From Nannocystis exedens (lineage in GTDB: Bacteria > Myxococcota_A > Polyangia > Nannocystales > Nannocystaceae): a DNA stretch of 64,000 bases. The position numbers and the translations under genes were made by a program. Below are positions 27,224-35,338 of this stretch, piece after piece. Position 1 is the stretch's first letter; every line of letters starts with the position of its first letter. The stretch lies in NCBI RefSeq assembly GCF_002343915.1, contig NZ_NETK01000001.1, forward strand, positions 4,908,001-4,972,000. Direction: 5' to 3'. Below the pieces are notes generated by a model. That model worked only from the letters and a program-made list of their open reading frames with translations, had not been told where the DNA came from and searched no databases.

Positions 27224-27957
27224 CGGATGTTCCAGATCGGGCGCTGCGACCGTTCCTGACGGCGCTGGGCGCTTCGGCCGGTATTGCTCATCCGATCGGC
27301 CCGCGCAAGCCGCGATCGGCCGCTCATCGGGGAATCATTGTCCCAACCGCCTCCGGGATTCACCGGCGCGCGGAGAGATCTCTTCGTCGCCACCACACAG
27401 GTGCGTGAACCCGCGCCAGGGAATGTACGTAAACGCCCCTACAGGTACGAGTCTCACCGCCCCCAGGGCCCATGTGGACAGCTTCCGCGCGGTTTTCGCC
27501 GAGTGGCGAAGCCGCCGCCTTGTGCGGACCGCGCGAACGCTCCGAGGCACCTCGACGCTCGACTAAACACCATTCCAGATTCGCGCAGGACAGGCGGGCC
27601 GGGCTGCGGAATTCCTGTGGATGCGGGAGGGCCGCAAGCCCCCTCCCTAGAGCCTGCAACAGGGCGAACAGCGCGGAGCGCGGAAGTTCTCTGCCCCAAC
27701 ATGTCGTGCTACAAGGCCCCTCACCCACAAGATGTGGGGGTCGAGGAGCGCTTCCGTCCGGCTTGCATCCGGGTGCTCCTCGGTCCATCTCTGCCCGACT
27801 TTACAATTTCGCCCCTGCTGCTCGACTTCGCTCGCCCCGTCCTGGGTCTGCGCGAAGCCTGGTCGCGGCTGGCCAGGTCTTGCATTGGCGAGGCCGGTCG
27901 CGCATTTCACGCCCCCCCCCGACAACTCAGCCTCCTGCCCCCGGAGTCCGCCCCGTC
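27224..27957. other. long leader region upstream of nrdJ
   Basis: About 730 bases without a convincing gene. It contains the small inverted repeat CCCACA-AGA-TGTGGG near 27725-27739, a poly-C tract just before the gene (about 27911-27920) and a possible weak SD (GGAG) upstream of the nrdJ ATG. I looked for a cobalamin-riboswitch B12 box and a clear NrdR box and saw neither, but long leaders before B12-dependent reductases make a regulatory RNA worth testing. Confidence 0.45.
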
Positions 27958-30900
27958 ATGAAGCTGTCCCGGCTGTTCACCAAGGATCAACCCCGACCTT
28001 TCTCCGGCGTCGAGTTCGAGCGCCGTAGCTCGCGGATCACCAACCCTGACGGGACGGTGGTGTTCGAGGCGAGCGACATCCAGGTCCCGCAGGGTTGGTC
28101 GCAGGTCGCCGTCGACATCATGGCCCAGAAGTACTTCCGCAAGGCCGGCGTGCCCGCGCGCCTGCGCAAGGTCGCGGAGGAGGGCGTGCCCGAGTGGCTG
28201 TGGCGCAGCGAGGCCGACACCGACGCGCTCGCCGCCTTGCCGCCCGAGCAGCGCATGGTCGGCGAGACCGACAGCCGCCAGCTGTTCCACCGCCTGGCCG
28301 GCTGCTGGACCTACTGGGGCTTCAAGCACGGCTACTTCAGCGACGAGGAGTCGGCCCGCGTCTTTTACGACGAGCTGACCACCATGCTCGCCGACCAGGC
28401 CGTCGCGCCGAACAGCCCGCAGTGGTTCAACACCGGCCTGCACTGGGCCTACGGCATCACCGGTCCGGCCCAGGGTCACAGCTACTGCGACCCCGTCACC
28501 GGTGAGCTCAGCCTGTCGAACAACGCCTACGAGCGCCCGCAGCCGCACGCCTGCTTCATCTCCTCGGTCAGCGACGACCTCGTCGGCCAGGGCGGCATCA
28601 TGGACCTGTGGGTCCGCGAGGCCCGCCTGTTCAAGTACGGCTCGGGCACCGGCACGAATTTCTCCACCCTCCGCGGCGAGGGCGAGCCGCTCTCGGGCGG
28701 CGGTCGCAGCAGCGGCCTGATGAGCTTCCTGAAGATCGGCGACCGGGCCGCCGGCGCGATCAAGAGCGGCGGCACCACCCGGCGCGCCGCCAAGATGGTC
28801 ATCGTCGACGTCGACCACCCCGACGTCGAGAAGTTCATCGACTGGAAGGTCATCGAGGAGCAGAAGGTCGCCGCGCTGGTCGCCGGCAGCCGGCTGTGCA
28901 GCCGCCACCTCAACCTGGTCCTCGGCGCATGTCACGACGTCGACCTCACCGGCGACGACCGCTTCGACCCGCGCAAGAACAAGGGCCTGCGCAAGGCGAT
29001 CGCCAACGCCCGCGCCGCCGAGATCCCCGAGAGCTACATCCAGCGGGCGATCGCCCTCGCCAAGCAGGGCGCGCGCGAGATCGAGTTCGCCGAGTACGAC
29101 ACCAACTGGGACAGCGAGGCCTACGCCACCGTCTCCGGCCAGAACTCGAACAACTCGGTCCGCGTCACCGACGAGTTCCTGCGCGCCGTCGAGGAGGACG
29201 GCACCTGGGACCTCATCCGCCGCAGCGACCGCAAGGTCCACCGCACCGTGCGGGCGCGCGAGCTGTGGGACAAGATCACCTTCTCCGCCTGGGCCTGCGC
29301 CGACCCCGGCCTGCAGTTCGACACCACCATCAACGAGTGGCACACCTGCCCGAACGACGGCCGGATCAACGGGTCGAACCCGTGCTCCGAGTACATGTTC
29401 CTCGACGACACGGCCTGCAACCTGGCGTCGCTGAACCTCGTCAAGTTCCTCTCGCGCAGCAGCGGCGCCGGCGACCTCGACCTCGACGTCGACGCCATGC
29501 GGCACGCCTGCAAGCTGTGGACGATGGTGCTCGAGATCTCGGTGCTCATGGCCCAGTTCCCGAGCGAGGCGATTGCGATCCGCAGCTACAAGTACCGCAC
29601 CCTCGGCCTCGGCTACGCCAACCTCGGCACCTACTTCATGCTGCGCGGGATCGCCTACGACAGCGAGCTCGCGGTCGCGATCTGCGGCGGCATCACGGCC
29701 CTGATGACCGCGGCCTGCTACAGCACCAGCGCCGAGCTGGCGCGCGAGCACGGCCCCTTCCCCGGCTACGCCGCCAACCGCGAGCCGATGCTGCGGGTCA
29801 TCCGCAACCACCGCCGCGCCGCCTACAACGCCCCGCGGGCCGAGTACGAGGGCCTGTCGATCGCGCCGATGGGCATCGCCCAGCACGTGTGCCCGAGCTA
29901 CCTGCTCAAGGCCGCCCAGGCCGAGTGGGACGCCGCCCTCCGCCTCGGCGAGCAGCACGGATACCGCAACGCCCAGGTCACCGTCATCGCCCCGACCGGC
30001 ACCATCGGCCTGCTGATGGACTGCGACACCACCGGCATCGAGCCCGACTTCGCGCTGGTGAAGTTCAAGAAGCTCGCCGGCGGCGGCTACTTCAAGATCA
30101 TCAACCAGTCGGTGCCCGCCGCCCTCGCCACCCTCGGCTACACCGAGACGCAGATCGCCGACATCGTCCGCTACTGCAAGGGCGCCGGCACCCTCGTCGG
30201 CAGCCCGCGGATCTCCCACACCGACCTCAAGCGCAAGGGCTTCACCGACGAGGTGCTCGCGCGCATCGAGTCGGAGCTGGCCGGCGCCTTCGAGATCGGC
30301 TTCGTCTTCAACCGCTACGTCCTCGGCGACGACTTCTGCCGCGACGTCCTCAAGTTCACCGACGCCCAGCTCAACGACCCGACCTTCAACATCCTCGAGG
30401 CCCTGGGCTTCTCGGCCGAGGACATCCAGCGCGCCAACGACTTCGTGTGCGGCACCATGACCGTCGAGGGCGCCCCGCACCTGCGCGCCCAGCACCTGCC
30501 GGTGTTCGACTGCGCCAACAAGTGCGGCCGCTACGGCACCCGCTACATCGCCCCGATGGCGCACGTGCGCATGATGGCCGCCGCCCAGCCGTTCCTCTCC
30601 GGCGCGATCAGCAAGACCATCAACATGCCGAGCGACGCCAGCGTGCGCGAGGTCGAGAGCGTCTACATCGCCTCGTGGAAGTACGCGCTCAAGGCCAACG
30701 CCCTCTACCGCGACGGCAGCAAGCTGAGCCAGCCGCTGTCGTCCGCGCTCGCCGTCGAGGCCGAGGACGACGTCGCCGACGCGCCGGCGACCACGCAGCC
30801 GCAGGTGATCGAGAAGGTCACCGAGAAGATCGTCCACCGCTACCTCGCCAAGCGCCGGCGCATGCCCGACCGCCGCGGCGGTTACACGCAGAAGGCGACC

Positions 30901-31599
30901 ATCGGCGGCCACAAGGTCTACATCCACACCGGCGAGTACGCCGATGGTTCGCTCGGCGAGATCTTCATCGGCATGCACAAGGAGGGCGCCGCCTTCCGCA
31001 GCCTGATGAACTGCTTCGCCATCGCCATCAGCCTCGGCCTGCAGTACGGCGTCCCGCTCGAGGAGTACGTCGACGCCTTCGTGTTCAGCCGCTTCGAGCC
31101 CGCCGGCCCGGTGGTCGGCAACTCGCGGATCAAGATGTCGACCTCGATCATCGACTACATCTTCCGCGAGCTCGCCGTCACCTACCTCGACCGCAACGAG
31201 CTGGCCCACGTCAACCCCGAGGACCTCGAGCCCGACGCGCTCGGCGACCAGAGCCAGAACGAGGGCGTCGAGTTCCAGGACGAGGAGGTCGTCTCGGAGC
31301 GCATCGTCACCCCCGGCCCGCTCAAGCTCAGCGCCAACCTCCCGCGCGGCCCCGTCCCGGGCAAGAAGCGCCACGCGATCGAGGTCGAGGACCGCACCGC
31401 CGCCGCCGAACCCGCCCGCGCCGCCGCCAAGCCGCGCCCCGCCGCCGTCGCCGCCCCCAGCGTCAGCGAGCAAGTCCGCGTCGCCCGCATGTCCGGCTAC
31501 GAAGGCGACGCCTGCGGTTCGTGCGGCAGCTTCACCATGGTCCGCAACGGCTCCTGCCTGAAGTGCGTCAGCTGCGGCGCCACCAGCGGCTGCTCGTGA
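27958..31599 (+). CDS. nrdJ: vitamin B12-dependent (class II) ribonucleoside-diphosphate reductase
   Basis: 1213 residues, typical of the long NrdJ subclass. It reduces ribonucleotides to deoxyribonucleotides using adenosylcobalamin to generate the thiyl radical. Visible hallmarks: APNSPQWFNTGL, PHACFISSVSDDL, KYGSGTGTNFSTLRGEGE, SGGTTRRAAKMV, the active-site NPCSEYMFLDDTACNLASL, VIAPTGTIGLLMDCDTTGIE, and a C-terminal Cys-rich tail (CGSCGSFTMVRNGSCLKC) that re-reduces the active site. The central insertion and the TQPQVIEKVTEKIVHRYLAK linker are usual in this subclass. Class II enzymes work with or without oxygen. ATG 27958 is chosen because the family N-terminus (LFTKDQPRPF) begins there. 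Confidence 0.97.
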   Translation: MKLSRLFTKDQPRPFSGVEFERRSSRITNPDGTVVFEASDIQVPQGWSQVAVDIMAQKYFRKAGVPARLRKVAEEGVPEWLWRSEADTDALAALPPEQRMVGETDSRQLFHRLAGCWTYWGFKHGYFSDEESARVFYDELTTMLADQAVAPNSPQWFNTGLHWAYGITGPAQGHSYCDPVTGELSLSNNAYERPQPHACFISSVSDDLVGQGGIMDLWVREARLFKYGSGTGTNFSTLRGEGEPLSGGGRSSGLMSFLKIGDRAAGAIKSGGTTRRAAKMVIVDVDHPDVEKFIDWKVIEEQKVAALVAGSRLCSRHLNLVLGACHDVDLTGDDRFDPRKNKGLRKAIANARAAEIPESYIQRAIALAKQGAREIEFAEYDTNWDSEAYATVSGQNSNNSVRVTDEFLRAVEEDGTWDLIRRSDRKVHRTVRARELWDKITFSAWACADPGLQFDTTINEWHTCPNDGRINGSNPCSEYMFLDDTACNLASLNLVKFLSRSSGAGDLDLDVDAMRHACKLWTMVLEISVLMAQFPSEAIAIRSYKYRTLGLGYANLGTYFMLRGIAYDSELAVAICGGITALMTAACYSTSAELAREHGPFPGYAANREPMLRVIRNHRRAAYNAPRAEYEGLSIAPMGIAQHVCPSYLLKAAQAEWDAALRLGEQHGYRNAQVTVIAPTGTIGLLMDCDTTGIEPDFALVKFKKLAGGGYFKIINQSVPAALATLGYTETQIADIVRYCKGAGTLVGSPRISHTDLKRKGFTDEVLARIESELAGAFEIGFVFNRYVLGDDFCRDVLKFTDAQLNDPTFNILEALGFSAEDIQRANDFVCGTMTVEGAPHLRAQHLPVFDCANKCGRYGTRYIAPMAHVRMMAAAQPFLSGAISKTINMPSDASVREVESVYIASWKYALKANALYRDGSKLSQPLSSALAVEAEDDVADAPATTQPQVIEKVTEKIVHRYLAKRRRMPDRRGGYTQKATIGGHKVYIHTGEYADGSLGEIFIGMHKEGAAFRSLMNCFAIAISLGLQYGVPLEEYVDAFVFSRFEPAGPVVGNSRIKMSTSIIDYIFRELAVTYLDRNELAHVNPEDLEPDALGDQSQNEGVEFQDEEVVSERIVTPGPLKLSANLPRGPVPGKKRHAIEVEDRTAAAEPARAAAKPRPAAVAAPSVSEQVRVARMSGYEGDACGSCGSFTMVRNGSCLKCVSCGATSGCS

Positions 31600-31611
31600 A
31601 CGACCTGTCGC

Positions 31612-31644
31612 GCGCGGATCCTGGCGCCATCGCGGGATCCGCGC
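31612..31644 (+). terminator. hairpin after nrdJ
   Basis: GCGCGGATCC (31612-31621) and GGATCCGCGC (31635-31644), a perfect 10-bp stem with a 13-base loop, 12 bases after the stop. No T-run follows, so it may be a weak or Rho-assisted terminator. Confidence 0.5.
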
Positions 31645-31736
31645 CTCGCCTCCCTGCACCACTATTGCCCACGGGGTGCCCGGCGGTACTCTTGGCCGAT
31701 GATGATGACGGCCGGGTCGCCGCGTAGGGACGCACC

Positions 31737-33131
31737 ATGACAGCCAAGCTCCGCGCCGTCGCGCTCGTCGGAATCGGCATGCTCTTCGGGGCAGGTCTTT
31801 CGGGATATGTCCAATCGGCCATCGCCCAGCCCGGCGCGGTGAAGCAGGTCGCCCAGCCCGCCCCGGCCGACTACTCGCGCTACCGCAAGCTCGACATGTT
31901 CGCGCGGGCGCTGACCATCCTCGAGAACCATTATGTCCGCCCGGTCGACAGCGAAAAGTTGATCTACGGCGCCATCGCCGGCCTCGTCGCCGAGCTCGAC
32001 CCGCACAGCGAGTTCCTCCCGCCGCGCGAGGCTCGGATGTTGCGCGAGGACATCGAGGGCAGCTTCGGCGGCGTCGGCATGGTCGTCGTCCTGCGCCAGG
32101 AGACCGAGCCGCAGGCGCGCTACGTGCTCGAGGTCCGCGAGGTCGTCGCCAAGGGCCCGGCCGAGCGGGCCGGCGTCGTCGTCGGCGACCTCATCCCCTC
32201 GATCGAGGGCAAGCCGATCAGCCACTTCTTCGACCTGCGGCGCGCCATCATGGCCATGCGCGGCGCACCTGGCACGAAGGTCAGCTTCACCCTCGAGCGG
32301 CCCGCGCCCAAGGTCGACGGCAAGCCGGGCAAGCCGAGCGTGCGCAACGTCGTCGTCACCCGCGAGTACATCGACAGCCCCGCCGTCACCAGCCGCGCGC
32401 TCGGCGAGGGCCTCGGCTACGTGCGCCTGCGCGACTTCTCCGAGACCAGCGGGCGGGAGCTCTCCGACGCCCTCGCCGGCTTGCGCGACCAGTCGCGCGA
32501 CGGCCTCGCCGGCGTCGTCCTCGACCTGCGCGACAACGGCGGCGGTTTGCTCGACCAGGCGATCGCCATCGTCGACCTGTTCGTCAACGAGGGACCGATC
32601 GTGCGCACCCGCGGGCGCCGCGGCGAGCTCCTCGACGAGGCCCGCGCCGTCCCCGGCCAGGCCTGGTCCAAGCTGCCGCTGGTCGTCCTCGTCAACAAGT
32701 CGTCCGCCTCCGCCTCCGAGATCGTCGCCGGCGCGCTGCAAGATCACCGGCGCGCCCTCGTCGTCGGCGAGCGCACCTACGGCAAGGGCTCCGTCCAGGC
32801 CCCCTTCGAGCTCGGCGACGGCTCCCTGCTCAAGCTGACGATCGCCCTCTACTACACCCCCAACGATCGCCTCATCCAGGCCAGCGGGATCCAGCCCGAC
32901 GTCGTCGTCGGCGCCGACTTCCGCCCCTACAAGGACAGCCAGCCCGAGCTCGAGCCCGAGCGCGCCCAGCCGCGGCACCTCAAGCCCGAGGACTTCGGCT
33001 ACCCCGCCGTCGCCATGCAGGACGACAGCGAGGCCGTGCGCGCCGCCGGGGAAGACGCCCAGCTGCGCGTCGCCGTGCAGCACCTGCGCGGGCTCGTGCG
33101 CGTGCCGGCGCGCGGCGGTCGGCGGAGGTAG
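31737..33131 (+). CDS. C-terminal processing peptidase (S41, CtpA-like)
   Basis: 464 residues. Signal/anchor MLFGAGLSGYVQSAIAQP, a helical N-domain with LDPHSEFLPPRE, a PDZ domain (GMVVVLRQ then GPAERAGVVVGDLIPSIEG), and the S41 protease core. Catalytic Ser is in NKSSASASEIVAGAL and catalytic Lys in TYGKGSVQAPFELGDG, both intact. Such proteases trim periplasmic proteins and cell-wall hydrolases. The C-terminal ~70 residues are Arg/Glu-rich. Directly downstream is a divergent polysaccharide deacetylase, an arrangement often seen with EnvC-CtpA-YibQ, which suggests a cell-envelope remodelling operon; no EnvC homologue is in the window. Confidence 0.92.
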   Translation: MTAKLRAVALVGIGMLFGAGLSGYVQSAIAQPGAVKQVAQPAPADYSRYRKLDMFARALTILENHYVRPVDSEKLIYGAIAGLVAELDPHSEFLPPREARMLREDIEGSFGGVGMVVVLRQETEPQARYVLEVREVVAKGPAERAGVVVGDLIPSIEGKPISHFFDLRRAIMAMRGAPGTKVSFTLERPAPKVDGKPGKPSVRNVVVTREYIDSPAVTSRALGEGLGYVRLRDFSETSGRELSDALAGLRDQSRDGLAGVVLDLRDNGGGLLDQAIAIVDLFVNEGPIVRTRGRRGELLDEARAVPGQAWSKLPLVVLVNKSSASASEIVAGALQDHRRALVVGERTYGKGSVQAPFELGDGSLLKLTIALYYTPNDRLIQASGIQPDVVVGADFRPYKDSQPELEPERAQPRHLKPEDFGYPAVAMQDDSEAVRAAGEDAQLRVAVQHLRGLVRVPARGGRRR

Positions 33132-33212
33132 CGCCTGGGCTCGTCGGGCGCGCCGCTGCTTCGGCCCGTCGCCGCGCCGCGGTGGGCTCGCGTCTCGCTG
33201 GTCGCGTGGTGG

Positions 33213-34085
33213 GTGAGCGCGGCCGCGTTGTTCTGGCTCGCGCCGCGGCCGCCGCCGGCCCCGCAAGCAGCGGCCGAGGACGAGGCGATCTTCCAGCGCC
33301 AGCTCGACGAGACCGTCGCGCGCACGCGTCGCTGGCAGGACTCGCGCGGTGACTTGACGATCCCCTGGCAAGAAGCGCGCGGCCACCTTGCGATCGTCAT
33401 CGACGACATCGGCCGCGAGCTGCACCACTTCGACCGGCTGCTCGCGCTGCGCTTCCCGTTGACCTTCAGCGTCGTGCCGGGCGGCGTCTACGCCGCCGGT
33501 GCGCAGCTCCGGCTGCGCACCGACCGTCGCCGGCCGCGGGAGATCCTCTTGCACCTCCCGTGTGAGCCGCTCGACCCCGGCAAGATGACCGACGGTCCCG
33601 AGGCGCGCGAGCAGTTCCTCCGCCTCGGCGCCTCGGCCGACGAGCTGCGCGCGGCGCTGCGGGCGGCGCTGGACCGCGTCCCTGTCGCCGTCGGCGTCAA
33701 CAATCACATGGGCTCGCGGCTCACCGCCGACCGGGCCGCCATGGACGCGCTGATGCCCGAGCTGCGAGCGCGCGGCCTGTTCTTCCTCGACTCGCGGACG
33801 ACCGCGCACAGCCAGGGTCTCGCGGCCGCGGACGCCGCGGGGGTCCCCGCGCTCGGGCGCGACGTGTTTTTGGACCAAGATCCGCGCCCCGAGGCGATTT
33901 TGGCCCAGCTTCAGCACGCAGCCGCCCGCGCGCGCGAGGTCCCGACCGTCGTCATTGCCCATCCCTCGCAGGAGGTCGTGGAGGCCCTGCGGACCGAGCT
34001 TCCGCGACTTTACCGGGAAGGGATCGGCGTCTATCCGCTGCGCGAGATCCTTACGCGCCGCGGCCTCGACAAAGTGCGGGAGTGA
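33213..34085 (+). CDS. YibQ-like divergent polysaccharide deacetylase
   Basis: About 290 residues from GTG 33213. The fold belongs to the divergent polysaccharide deacetylase (DUF610/YibQ) family: HLAIVIDDIGRELHHFDRLL opens the barrel, then FPLTFSVVPGG, EILLHLPCEPLDPGKMTDG, VGVNNHMGSRLTADRAAMD, LFFLDSRTTAHSQGLAAAD and VIAHPSQEVVEAL. The frame is open upstream right back to the TAG of the S41 gene and encodes a membrane-anchor-like stretch (RWARVSLVAWWVSAAALFWL). A strong SD (GGAGGT, 33124-33129) lies five bases before a CTG at 33135, so translation may begin there. Predicted periplasmic, envelope-related. Confidence 0.85.
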   Translation: MSAAALFWLAPRPPPAPQAAAEDEAIFQRQLDETVARTRRWQDSRGDLTIPWQEARGHLAIVIDDIGRELHHFDRLLALRFPLTFSVVPGGVYAAGAQLRLRTDRRRPREILLHLPCEPLDPGKMTDGPEAREQFLRLGASADELRAALRAALDRVPVAVGVNNHMGSRLTADRAAMDALMPELRARGLFFLDSRTTAHSQGLAAADAAGVPALGRDVFLDQDPRPEAILAQLQHAAARAREVPTVVIAHPSQEVVEALRTELPRLYREGIGVYPLREILTRRGLDKVRE

Positions 34086-34213
34086 ACGTTGTTATTGCCG
34101 GACCGGCAGCAACGGCTGGGTTGGCTGGCTCGGAGCGTGCGGACGCGGAGCCGCGGCGCCGCGGGCTCGCTTGACAGTAATTCGCCGAACTTCCTACCCT
34201 GAAGCTCACACGG

Positions 34214-35338
34214 ATGGCCCTGCGACTGATCATCGAGGACGAAGAGGGCGCGACCACGATCGTGCCGCTCGGCGAAGAGGAGATCACGATCGGACGGGAG
34301 CCAGGGAACACCATCCAGCTCACCGAGCAGAACGTCTCCCGGCAGCACGCGCGGCTCACCCCAGGTTCGGACGGGTGGGTGATCGAGGACCTCGACAGTT
34401 ACAACGGGGTCCGGGTGAACGGAGTCCTCATCGAGGGCACGGTCAACCTCAACGAGGGTGACGTGGTGCAGATCGGCGATTACCACCTCGCCATCACCAA
34501 CAACGCCGAACAGACCACCCTCAACATCGAGCGTCAGGGGGGCGCGCCGGGGACCGACCCGATGCGTGCCGCCCCCAGCATGGACCTCCCGCGGATCCCG
34601 GCCACCGAAGCCGCCGCGATGATCGCTCCGCCGCCGCCGCTGCCTGACGCCTCGCGCGACCGCGACGACGAGCGGCACACGGAACAGCCCACCGAGGGCA
34701 AGGGTCGCGGCTTGTTGTTCGCCTTGCTCGCGGTGTTCCTGATCGGCGGTGGCTTCGTCGCCTATCAGTTCGCCGGTGGTGGTGGCGGTGCTGCGGGCAC
34801 CGACGCGCCGAAGGGGCCGAAGGTCGACCCGCCGGCGAAGGTCGAGGAGCCGCCGCCGCCGCTGCCCAAGGTCGAGGCCAAGCCGCCCGAGCAGCCGCCG
34901 CCCGAGCAGCCGCCGCTGCCCAACGATCCGGTGCCCGGAGTCACCTCCGCCGAGCCGAGCGATCCGCCGGTCGAAGAGCCGCCGCCGACCAAGACCGACA
35001 AGCCCGCGGTGCCGAAGGGCGAGAAGGTCGTCAAGCCGCCGTCGCCGCCGCCGCCGACCAAGACCGACAAGCCGCCGGTGCCCAAGGGCGACCCGGTGCA
35101 GCTGCTGGAGGAGGCGCGCAAGGCCAACCTCGCCGGCAACGCCACCCAGGCCTACGACCTCGCCAAGAAGAGCTACGAGATCGACAAGACCTCGAACGCG
35201 CTGGCGCTGATGGGCGCCTCCGCGTGCAAGATGGGCGACCAGGCCAAGGCCAAGTCCGCCTTCAAGAAGCTGACCGATCCGAATCGACAGAAGCAGATGG
35301 TGTCGGTATGTGCCGAACGCGGAATTGTGCTCGAGTAA
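34214..35338 (+). CDS. FHA-domain membrane protein with proline-rich linker
   Basis: 374 residues. An N-terminal FHA domain (about residues 20-100) has TIGREPGNTIQL, NVSRQHARL and DSYNGVRVNG, the Gly-Arg, Ser-Arg-x-His and Asn residues that bind phosphothreonine. It is followed by a Pro-rich segment, a membrane helix at about 160-180 (LLFALLAVFLIGGGFVAYQF), a long Pro/Lys/Glu linker with repeated PPPTKTDKP, and a ~80-residue C-terminal helical region resembling TPR units (LLEEARKANLAGNATQAYDL). It probably links Ser/Thr-kinase signalling in the cytoplasm to an envelope function. The last 31 bases overlap the start of the VCBS gene as called. Confidence 0.85.
   Translation: MALRLIIEDEEGATTIVPLGEEEITIGREPGNTIQLTEQNVSRQHARLTPGSDGWVIEDLDSYNGVRVNGVLIEGTVNLNEGDVVQIGDYHLAITNNAEQTTLNIERQGGAPGTDPMRAAPSMDLPRIPATEAAAMIAPPPPLPDASRDRDDERHTEQPTEGKGRGLLFALLAVFLIGGGFVAYQFAGGGGGAAGTDAPKGPKVDPPAKVEEPPPPLPKVEAKPPEQPPPEQPPLPNDPVPGVTSAEPSDPPVEEPPPTKTDKPAVPKGEKVVKPPSPPPPTKTDKPPVPKGDPVQLLEEARKANLAGNATQAYDLAKKSYEIDKTSNALALMGASACKMGDQAKAKSAFKKLTDPNRQKQMVSVCAERGIVLE

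Noticed and set aside
27725..27739. NrdR box upstream of nrdJ
   Set aside because: CCCACA-AGA-TGTGGG is a dyad but does not match the ACACNATAT-type consensus.
27907..31662. 1251-residue minus-strand frame opposite nrdJ
   Set aside because: Low-complexity reverse-complement image of NrdJ; NrdJ itself is unmistakable.
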